Source of the DNA: Treponema sp.
GTDB taxonomy: Bacteria > Spirochaetota > Spirochaetia > Treponematales > Breznakiellaceae
NCBI GenBank assembly: GCA_031255615.1
Contig: JAIRSD010000089.1
Coordinates: 1 to 28,848, forward strand
Direction of reading: 5' to 3'
Length of the DNA: 28,848 bases
A program made the position numbers and the translations under genes. The first letter of the stretch is position 1. Every line of letters starts with the position of its first letter. A model generated the notes under the pieces. It made no database searches. It had not been told where the DNA came from and saw nothing but the letters and a program-made list of their open reading frames with translations. Below, one piece after another: positions 23,037-28,848 of this stretch.

Positions 23037-25625
23037 TTAAAGGGGGACCGCTAAACCCTCGTTCCTGGGGACGGCAGGGAGGGGGGCTTTGCCGTACAGA
23101 GTGATTTTTCCCCGGCGGCCGTTGACGTTGAACACCGTGCCGGGAGGCCATCCGCCGTCCAGGATAAGCGCGGACAGGGGATCTTCCAGTTCCTTCTGGA
23201 TGGCCCGGCGCATGGGGCGGCCGCCGAATTTAGGGTCCCATCCTTTTTCGATAAGCAATTTTCTGGCCCCCGGAAGGATCATAAGGCCGTAGCCCTGTTC
23301 CGCAAGCCGGTCCTCCAATTCCCGGACCTGGAGATCGAAGATCGCCCCAATCTGTTTCCGATCCAGGGGCTGAAAGACCACCACATCGTCTACCCGGTTA
23401 AGGAATTCGGGGTTAAAAAGCCGGCGTAATTCCCCCAGGGCCTGGGTTTCAATTTCCCGGCTATCCAGGGTCCCCTGCCCCGCGGAAAAACCCAGCCGGG
23501 AATCCCGGTGAATTTCCCGGGCCCCCGCGTTGCTGGTCATAATGATCACCGTGTTGCGAAAACTGACGGTATGGCCCAGGTTGTCCTTGAGTTCCCCCTC
23601 CTCCATCACCTGCAAAAGGAGGTTAAACACGTCCCGGTGGGCCTTTTCGATCTCGTCAAAAAGAATCACCCGGTAGGGATTCCGCCGGATCCGTTCGGTC
23701 AGGACCCCTCCTTCCTCGTAGCCTATGTATCCCGGCGGGGCCCCCACCATGCGGGAAGCGTTATGCTTTTCCATGTAATCCGACATATCGATCCGCACCA
23801 GGGATTCTTCGCCGCCAAAGAGATAGCGGGCCAACTGTTTGGCAAGCAGGGTTTTACCGACTCCGGTGGGGCCCAGGAAGATAAAGGTCCCCAGGGGCCG
23901 GCGGGGATGGGCAATGCCCGCCCGGGAACGGCGCACCGCATTGGCGATCCGCCGGACCGCCTCGTCCTGGCCGACAACCGATTTATGGAGTTCCCCTTCG
24001 ATACCCAAAAGCCTGCGGGATTCCCGCTCCTCCAGCCGTTGAAGGGGAATCCCCGTTAATTCCGCCACGACCCGGCGGATATCCCCCTCGTCCACCCGGA
24101 CCGCCTCGGTTTGGGAGGCCCGTTCCCAGGCCGACTGCAGGGTCTGCAATTTATCCCGCAAAGTCCGCACCCGATCCCGCAGTTCCGCCGCCCGCTCGTA
24201 ATCCTGGGTGCTTGCCAGGGCGTTTTTTTCCTCGATGAGGAGCCGTATTTCCGCTTCAATGCCGGAAACTTCCGGGGGCTGGCTTATCTTCTCCAGTTTC
24301 CGCATGGCCCCGGCTTCATCCAGAATATCAATAGCCTTATCCGGCATATAACGGCCGCTTATGTAACGCCGGGCCAACTTGACCGCCAATTCCACCGCTT
24401 CCGGCGAATAGGATACGTGGTGGCAGTCTTCGTACTTCTTCTGTATACCCTTGAGAATCTCCAGGGTATCCGCGGGGTCCGGTTCTTCTACCAGAATAAC
24501 CTGGAAGCGCCGTTCCAGGGCGGCGTCCCTTTCAAAGTACCGGCGGTACTCCGTCAGCGTTGTGGCGCCGATACACTGAATATCCCCCCGGGAAAGGCCC
24601 GGTTTGAGCATGTTGGAGGCGTCAACGGTTCCCTCCGCCCCGCCGGCGCCGATGATCGTGTGTATTTCGTCGATAAAGAGGATCACGTTTCCCGCCTGGG
24701 AAATCTCTTTCATGATCTTCCTGAGCCGTTCTTCGAATTCTCCCCGGTACTTCGTTCCCGCCACCACGGAACCCATATCCAGGGAAAGAATGCGTTTCCC
24801 CGCCAGGGCCGCCGGGGCATCCGCTCCTGCCAGAAGCTGGGTGATGCCCTCCACGATGGCGGTTTTACCGACCCCGCTTTCCCCCACAAGAATGGGGTTA
24901 TTCTTGGTCCTGCGGGCAAGGATCCTCACCGCCCGGTCAATCTCCCTTTGGCGGCCCACCACGGGGTCGAGTTTTCCCCCCTTGGCAAGCTCGGTAAGAT
25001 CCCGGGAGAATTCGTCCAATGTCGGGGTAAGCGCCGGGTATGCGCCGGAGCCAAGGCGGGGGCCGCGGACTTTATGCTCCCCCTCCCGGTGGTAGGACCA
25101 TCTCTGGTACGCAGCCTGGGGAGCGCCGGCGGATTCAAAACCGGCGCCCCAGGAGGATCCAAAGGTATTCCCATCGCTCTGGGGATTCCGGCTGAAGGTG
25201 GTCCGAACCACCACCCGCAGCATCTCCGTATCCACCCCATGCCGGGAAAGGTAGCCCTGAACCGCGGCTCCCGGCTCCCGGCTCCCGGCAAAGAGAAGAT
25301 GCTCGGTCCCCAGGTAATCGCTGCCCATGGTACGGGCTTCCTCGGCGGCGGTATCCAGGAGTTTTTTTATCCGCGGGGAAGGGGGCGCTTCACCGTTGAT
25401 CGGAGCGGCGGCGGCCTGGGGAATCCTCGATTCCAAGGTATGGCGGAATTCCAGGAGATCGATCCGTAAAAATATGAGGGCCTTGCAGGCAATTCCCGCC
25501 CCCTCCTTAAGGAGGGCGATAAGCACATGCTCCGGGAGGACCTCCCCCGAATTAAGGCGGCGGGCTTCCCGCGGGGCCGCAATGGATAGGATTCTCTGAA
25601 CCCGCTGGGTTAAGCCTTTAAACAA
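23037..25625 (-). CDS. clpC: ClpC-type AAA+ protease ATPase
   Basis: This hexameric unfoldase feeds ClpP. In order it has a Clp N-domain (1-~145), a linker, AAA domain 1 with Walker A GESGVGKT (248-255) and Walker B ILFIDE (315-320), a UVR-type coiled coil (~473-500, YERAAELRDRVRTLRDKL) that marks ClpC rather than ClpA, and AAA domain 2 with GPTGVGKT (585-592) and VILFDE (653-658). The ClpP-docking tripeptide LGF is at 711-713. It has 862 residues. The start is TTG at 25623-25625, because FKGLTQRVQRIL is the standard N-terminus. This start overlaps the end of the DUF192 gene by 8 bases, so translation is coupled. Confidence 0.94.
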   Translation of the reverse strand: MFKGLTQRVQRILSIAAPREARRLNSGEVLPEHVLIALLKEGAGIACKALIFLRIDLLEFRHTLESRIPQAAAAPINGEAPPSPRIKKLLDTAAEEARTMGSDYLGTEHLLFAGSREPGAAVQGYLSRHGVDTEMLRVVVRTTFSRNPQSDGNTFGSSWGAGFESAGAPQAAYQRWSYHREGEHKVRGPRLGSGAYPALTPTLDEFSRDLTELAKGGKLDPVVGRQREIDRAVRILARRTKNNPILVGESGVGKTAIVEGITQLLAGADAPAALAGKRILSLDMGSVVAGTKYRGEFEERLRKIMKEISQAGNVILFIDEIHTIIGAGGAEGTVDASNMLKPGLSRGDIQCIGATTLTEYRRYFERDAALERRFQVILVEEPDPADTLEILKGIQKKYEDCHHVSYSPEAVELAVKLARRYISGRYMPDKAIDILDEAGAMRKLEKISQPPEVSGIEAEIRLLIEEKNALASTQDYERAAELRDRVRTLRDKLQTLQSAWERASQTEAVRVDEGDIRRVVAELTGIPLQRLEERESRRLLGIEGELHKSVVGQDEAVRRIANAVRRSRAGIAHPRRPLGTFIFLGPTGVGKTLLAKQLARYLFGGEESLVRIDMSDYMEKHNASRMVGAPPGYIGYEEGGVLTERIRRNPYRVILFDEIEKAHRDVFNLLLQVMEEGELKDNLGHTVSFRNTVIIMTSNAGAREIHRDSRLGFSAGQGTLDSREIETQALGELRRLFNPEFLNRVDDVVVFQPLDRKQIGAIFDLQVRELEDRLAEQGYGLMILPGARKLLIEKGWDPKFGGRPMRRAIQKELEDPLSALILDGGWPPGTVFNVNGRRGKITLYGKAPLPAVPRNEGLAVPL

Positions 25626-26115
25626 CTATTTCCCCTGCCGTGGATGATGATACTATTCCGTCCAACACCAAGCGATCCCCCGCGGCTATGCCCGCCCGGT
25701 CAAACCATCCCTGGGGTACTTCCAGGGCGTAACGGACCCCCCGGGAGGAACGGATCGGGCTTTCATCCAGGGGCCGCATATCCCGAATCTCCAGGATGCT
25801 CCCGTCAGACTTGATGTAGGCGATGGAAAGGGGGATAAGGGTGTTCTTCATCCAAAAGGACATGATCTGATCCCGGTCGAAGACAAAGAGCATGCCCCGG
25901 CCTTCGGCAAGATCCTTCCGGTACATAAGGCCCTGTTGTCTTTCCCCCGCGCTGCGGGCAATCTCCGCCCGGAGCGTTACCGCCCCGCCCGCCGCCCGCA
26001 GGATTGTCAGTTCACGTAATTCCAGGCCCTTCGCCTTGCCGCCGCAGGCGCCGCCGGTAAACAGGAGGACGAAGAAGGCCGCCGTCAACAATCCGTTAAA
26101 ACGTTTAAAGGGCAT
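25618..26115 (-). CDS. DUF192 secreted or lipid-anchored protein
   Basis: This is a 165-residue member of the DUF192 family, small exported proteins of unknown role. The N-terminus is a signal peptide (AAFFVLLFTGGAC) with Cys24 as a possible lipidation site in a relaxed lipobox. The domain shows the conserved GLMYRKDLAEGRGMLFVF block, the FWMKNTLIPLSIAYI block (about 90-105), the basic-loop region and a VLEVPQGW-like end (ALEVPQGWFDRAGI). ATG 26113-26115 overlaps the end of the preceding gene by 11 bases, and clpC overlaps its own 3' end. It probably sits in the cell envelope. No enzymatic function should be assumed. Confidence 0.88.
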   Translation of the reverse strand: MPFKRFNGLLTAAFFVLLFTGGACGGKAKGLELRELTILRAAGGAVTLRAEIARSAGERQQGLMYRKDLAEGRGMLFVFDRDQIMSFWMKNTLIPLSIAYIKSDGSILEIRDMRPLDESPIRSSRGVRYALEVPQGWFDRAGIAAGDRLVLDGIVSSSTAGEIVV

Positions 26116-26629
26116 CGATAAATTCCTGGCGCATCAACAATTCCTGGGTCTTCTCCACGGAAGAGTCGCCCACAATTCCGTCAAAGATCTCCAGATCGAT
26201 ATACTTTACCGTCAAGGGGCGTTCCAGGGCCAGCCGGACACCGCCGTTCTCCCAGACCGACTGCCGGGGGCTCAGATCCGTGGGTTCCCCATACTTTCCC
26301 GTCAGGGCGGTAAAGACCGAATAGTAATCAACAAGATCGGTGTTCATCGAAAAGGCCATAATAAAAAGCTCCCCCCCGTGGAGCTGAAAGAAGGCCCGTT
26401 TGACAAAGGAAAGGCCCGTGGTTTCTACCAAATACTGCTGGGGGTCGGGCAGGAAGGACACGTCCCGATCCCCCCGGAAGCTGAACAAGCCGTCCTCCGC
26501 CAGGGCGGTTTTGAGTTCCTCTAAGGACATCCCCAGGCTCAGACCCCTAAATTGCCGGGGCGGTTCCTGGGCTTCCAGAGGGCGGCAGAGCAGGAAGGCG
26601 AGCAAGACCAAGGGTATTGATACACGCAT
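26105..26629 (-). CDS. Exported hypothetical protein
   Basis: I do not recognise this 174-residue protein. It begins with a signal peptide (MRVSIPLVLLAFLLCRPLEAQ) with likely cleavage after LEAQ. The mature part has FRGLSLGMSLEELKTALAEDG, a pattern seen in envelope proteins that sense or bind small ligands, then an F.F.GGELF-type strand and a YSVFTALTGKYGEP motif, and ends with KTQELLMRQEFIDAL. The ribosome-binding site is weak. It overlaps the DUF192 gene by 11 bases and lies 133 bases after recA, so it is probably the head of the hyp-DUF192-clpC unit. A periplasmic location is inferred. Confidence 0.75.
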   Translation of the reverse strand: MRVSIPLVLLAFLLCRPLEAQEPPRQFRGLSLGMSLEELKTALAEDGLFSFRGDRDVSFLPDPQQYLVETTGLSFVKRAFFQLHGGELFIMAFSMNTDLVDYYSVFTALTGKYGEPTDLSPRQSVWENGGVRLALERPLTVKYIDLEIFDGIVGDSSVEKTQELLMRQEFIDAL

Positions 26630-26732
26630 ACTAACTTATCGGCCTTTTTATTCCGTTTATTCGCTGCCCCGCGGCTTCGGACGATTGTATTGGGGATAAA
26701 ATATTGAATCCCCGGCCGGGTGCATTCCCCGG

Positions 26733-26762
26733 AGAGGGGGGCCCTTTTCCGGCCCCCCCTCT
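26733..26762 (-). terminator. GC-rich hairpin at the 3' end of recA
   Basis: AGAGGGGGGCC (26733-26743) pairs with GGCCCCCCCTCT (26751-26762) with a one-base bulge, immediately after the recA stop codon. No U-run follows on the minus strand, so termination would be partial or factor-dependent. It separates recA from the next gene on the same strand. Confidence 0.45.
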
Positions 26763-28256
26763 CTAAAACAGGGCATCCCCCCCGCCTCCCTCGGGAGCAG
26801 CCTTCCGGGGACGCCCGGGCCCCCGGTGGGGGGCTTCTCCGGCAGGCCCGGGGGCCGGGGAGATAGGATGAGCGGGCCGCGGCGCGGCGGCCGGCGGCCG
26901 GGGAGCGGCGGCGGGGGGGCGGCCCGGACCACGGCGGAGCGGAGCTTCCACCGGACCGGGAGCCGGCGGGGGGGCCGGGGAAACAGCCGCCCTTTTGGGG
27001 GCCTCCGCTTTGGGCGGCGGGGCGGATTCTTCGACCAGGGCGGCCGGGGCCTCAAGGGGGCCGCCGGCCGCCGGAGGAACAGGGGCTTCCGGAGCCGGAT
27101 CGGCGGACGGATCCGGCTCCGGCGCGGCGGCTTCCGCGGAATCGGGGGCCGTCCGGGCTGGACCCGCCCCCTGAGCGGAGGCCGCCGCCGCCTTTTCCCG
27201 GGAAAAATCCCGGCCGGGGAACATGAGCTTCCGTATCTTCTCCTCAAGTTCCCGGGCAAAGGCGGAATTCTGGTCCAGGTATTCCCGGGCGCTGTCCCTG
27301 CCCTGGGCTATCTTCTCTTCCCCCCGGGAGTACCAAGCCCCCTTCTTGTCAATAAGGGCGTACTTGACCGCCGCGTCCAGAAGGCTGGCGGTGGCGGAGA
27401 CCCCCTTGCCGAAGATCACCTCCAGTTCCGCCCGGCGGAAGGGGGGGGCCACCTTGTTCTTTACCACCTTGACCCGAACCCGGTTTCCCACCGCGTCCGT
27501 ATCTTTCCCCCCTTCAATCGTTTCGGTCTTGCGGACTTCCAGCCTTACGGAGGAATAGAACTTCAGGGCGTTGCCCCCGGTCGTCGTTTCCGGATTGCCG
27601 AACATGATCCCAATCTTCATACGAATCTGGTTGATAAAGATGAGGATGGTCCGGGATTTACCGATGATGGCGGTGAGTTTCCGCATGGCCTGGCTCATAA
27701 GCCGGGCCTGAAGCCCCATCTGGGCGTCCCCCATATCCCCGTCAATTTCCGCCTGGGGAGTTAAGGCGGCGACGGAGTCCACCACGATCACGTCCACCGC
27801 CCCGGAGCGGACCAAATTCTCCGTGATTTCCAGGGCCTGTTCCCCGGAATCCGGCTGGGACACCCAGAGTTCGTCGATATTGACCCCCAGATTTTTCGCG
27901 TAGACCGGGTCCAGGGCGTGCTCGGCGTCCACAAAGGCGGCGATGCCCCCCAGCTTCTGGGCCTCCGCGATGGCGTGGAGCGCCAGGGTGGTCTTGCCCG
28001 AAGACTCCGGGCCGTATATCTCGATGATCCTCCCCCGGGGGTAGCCGCCGATCCCCAGGGCCTCGTCCAGCAGGATGGACCCCGAAGGGATCACCTCGAT
28101 CCCCGCCGCGCTGCCGGCGTTCCCCAGTTGGATGATGGAACCGGCCCCAAATTGTTTTTCTATTTGGAGACGGGCCGCTTCCAGGGCCTTCTTTTTGTCC
28201 TCCGCGGAAGCCAGAGGATCCCCCCTGGATTTTTCATTCTCGCTGACCTTTGCCAT
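26763..28256 (-). CDS. recA: RecA recombinase with long Pro/Ala-rich, AT-hook-like tail
   Basis: This is the strand-exchange ATPase that searches for homology. The RecA core (1-~350) is standard: Walker [10 protein letters not shown] (82-90), Walker [11 protein letters not shown] (156-165), INQIRMKIG (209-217) with the flexible loop, and TTGGNALKF (225-233). Residues ~351-497 are a low-complexity tail rich in Pro and Ala, with two near-repeats, RRGPGRPP (441-448) and HRGPGRPRK (477-485), which resemble the GRP core of AT-hooks. The protein is 497 residues; many bacterial RecAs are about 350. ATG 28256 follows AAGGGG. The tail's reading frame is open throughout, with no frameshift seen. The tail's function is inferred only from motifs. 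Confidence 0.95.
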   Translation of the reverse strand: MAKVSENEKSRGDPLASAEDKKKALEAARLQIEKQFGAGSIIQLGNAGSAAGIEVIPSGSILLDEALGIGGYPRGRIIEIYGPESSGKTTLALHAIAEAQKLGGIAAFVDAEHALDPVYAKNLGVNIDELWVSQPDSGEQALEITENLVRSGAVDVIVVDSVAALTPQAEIDGDMGDAQMGLQARLMSQAMRKLTAIIGKSRTILIFINQIRMKIGIMFGNPETTTGGNALKFYSSVRLEVRKTETIEGGKDTDAVGNRVRVKVVKNKVAPPFRRAELEVIFGKGVSATASLLDAAVKYALIDKKGAWYSRGEEKIAQGRDSAREYLDQNSAFARELEEKIRKLMFPGRDFSREKAAAASAQGAGPARTAPDSAEAAAPEPDPSADPAPEAPVPPAAGGPLEAPAALVEESAPPPKAEAPKRAAVSPAPPPAPGPVEAPLRRGPGRPPAAAPRPPAAAPRPAHPISPAPGPAGEAPHRGPGRPRKAAPEGGGGDALF

Positions 28257-28523
28257 AATTTACCCCTTCGAGACTCTCTCAAAACCTCAATTTTGGGAGC
28301 TTTGTCTTAAAATTGCAAGGAAAACGGCCCTAAACCGCTCCCCATGTCTTTCTCCAAAACCGGGCGCATTGTGAGGAAGGCTCTTTATATAGGGCCCCGT
28401 CCCGCATGGCGATTCATTTTTCACAAAAAATAATAAATTTTACGGATTCTTTCTACCTGATCCCGCCCTGCCCGCATGATTCAGCCGGGTTCAGTTCGGA
28501 CAGCCCATGCACCGTATGTTTTT

Positions 28524-28694
28524 GGGCGCATTTTTTGCGGCTCCGCCGCAAAAAACCGGGCTATCCGGGGCTGCGGCTTCGCCTCCGGCCCCGGCGCTTC
28601 GCGCCGGGTCTGCTCCGCACCCCTCCTATCCCTTGCGCGGGGCGAAAGCCTGCGGCGGTCGCCTTCTGAGCTGGCGCACTCCGTGCGCCAGCTC
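28524..28694 (+). repeat. Boxed hairpin element, copy E5
   Basis: Box A is 28524-28531, box B 28556-28566 and box C 28626-28639. The A-B hairpin has arms TTTTTTGCGGC and GCCGCAAAAAA (28531-28541, 28545-28555; loop tcc). The B-C slot has a long GC-rich module, similar to E4, with an internal CCCGGCGC-ttc-GCGCCGGG stem (28590-28608). A distal hairpin has arms GAGCTGGCGCAC and GTGCGCCAGCTC (28668-28679, 28683-28694; loop tcc). With AT-rich DNA at 28410-28450 it fills the 490-base gap 28257-28746; no gene is seen there. Confidence 0.92.
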
Positions 28695-28720
28695 AAGAAT
28701 GTTATTCCCGGTGTGGAGTT

Positions 28721-28735
28721 TGGGGCGTTGCCCCA
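28721..28735. other. Short hairpin before the last partial gene
   Basis: TGGGGC (28721-28726), loop gtt and GCCCCA (28730-28735) form a perfect small stem-loop, 11 bases beyond the 3' end of the minus-strand gene at the right edge. It could help end that gene's transcript, but it has no U-run. Confidence 0.4.
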
Positions 28736-28746
28736 TATGCACTAAC

Positions 28747-28848
28747 CTAACAGGTATTGCACATCTGGTACCGTATCCCCCCTTTCCGTTTTTCGCATTC
28801 AAGCCGTTTCGCTATGTGCTCGTAATCTTCAAGCATCCGCAGTCCCAG
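28747..28848 (-). CDS. 3' end of a minus-strand gene (partial, unidentified)
   Basis: An open frame enters from the right edge on the minus strand and stops at TAG (28747-28749). The visible 33 residues are charged and end in RYQMCNTC, with a helical MLEDYEHIAKRLECEKRKGG segment. The composition is protein-like, but no family is recognised. The start and the bulk of the protein lie outside the window. Confidence 0.4.
   Translation of the reverse strand: MGLRMLEDYEHIAKRLECEKRKGGIRYQMCNTC

Noticed and set aside
24111..25469. Long plus-strand frame opposite clpC
   Set aside because: It is a shadow of the ClpC AAA domains and of high GC content.
26826..27764. Glycine/arginine-rich plus-strand frame opposite the recA tail
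   Set aside because: It is a composition artefact of the Pro/Ala codons on the other strand, although the tail's GC-richness itself is noted as a finding.
28257..28400. SOS (LexA) box upstream of recA
   Set aside because: I found no CTGT-N8-ACAG or GAAC-N4-GTTC type palindrome in this interval or upstream of mrfA.
514..28694. Boxed hairpin elements as integron attC sites
   Set aside because: attC sites also combine conserved boxes with variable palindromes, but the box sequences here do not match the RYYYAAC-type core, no integrase or cassette ORFs lie between copies, and the elements lie in both orientations.

Overview
The window looks like chromosomal DNA from a fairly GC-rich bacterium, probably a spirochaete of the Treponema/Spirochaeta type. 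The support for that is indirect: cysteine-anchored lipoproteins with relaxed lipoboxes, LplB/YtcP-type sugar permeases paired with large lipoprotein binding proteins, clusters of TIM-barrel sugar isomerases, and a RecA with a long low-complexity tail. No rRNA, tRNA, CRISPR array or recognisable transposase was found.

Layout. 1-772 holds the 3' end of a plus-strand gene, two copies of a CACGAAGG-type repeat and the first copy of a boxed hairpin element. 773-1975 (minus) encodes a YprB/MrfB-like DEDD exonuclease. From 2224 to 18360 every gene is on the plus strand and forms a carbohydrate-uptake and catabolic island. It contains two ABC permeases, two tandem paralogous binding lipoproteins, a PfkB kinase, three TIM-barrel isomerase/epimerase proteins, an AllA/cupin-like protein, a COG2407 (fucose-isomerase-like) isomerase, a class II aldolase and a Gfo/Idh/MocA oxidoreductase followed by a strong terminator. 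A second unit follows, with an aldo/keto reductase and an MFS carrier. 18658-21021 (minus) is an MrfA/YprA-type DEAD/H helicase. 21635-22909 (plus) is glgC with a near-consensus promoter. 23037-28256 (minus) carries clpC, a DUF192 protein, an exported hypothetical protein and recA. The last ~100 bases hold the end of another minus-strand gene.

How the genes work together. The island reads as import by a binding-protein ABC system with no ATPase gene in the cluster, followed by epimerase, isomerase, kinase and aldolase steps and accessory redox steps. The order isomerase, ketose kinase, ketose-phosphate aldolase is clear as a pathway logic, but the sugar is not identifiable from sequence. The island separates MrfB from MrfA, partners in mitomycin repair in Bacillus subtilis.

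Most unusual structure. Five intergenic regions contain the same composite element. Three short conserved boxes, GGGCGCAT, CCGGGCTATCC and CTATCCCTTGCGCG, occur in fixed order, separated by hairpins that differ between copies. The hairpins are mostly perfect, most with three-base loops, and they are reassorted among copies as if they were exchangeable cassettes. RecA is the second oddity, with a ~147-residue Pro/Ala-rich tail carrying two AT-hook-like GRP motifs. A 12-base C run inside a permease gene is a possible on/off switch.
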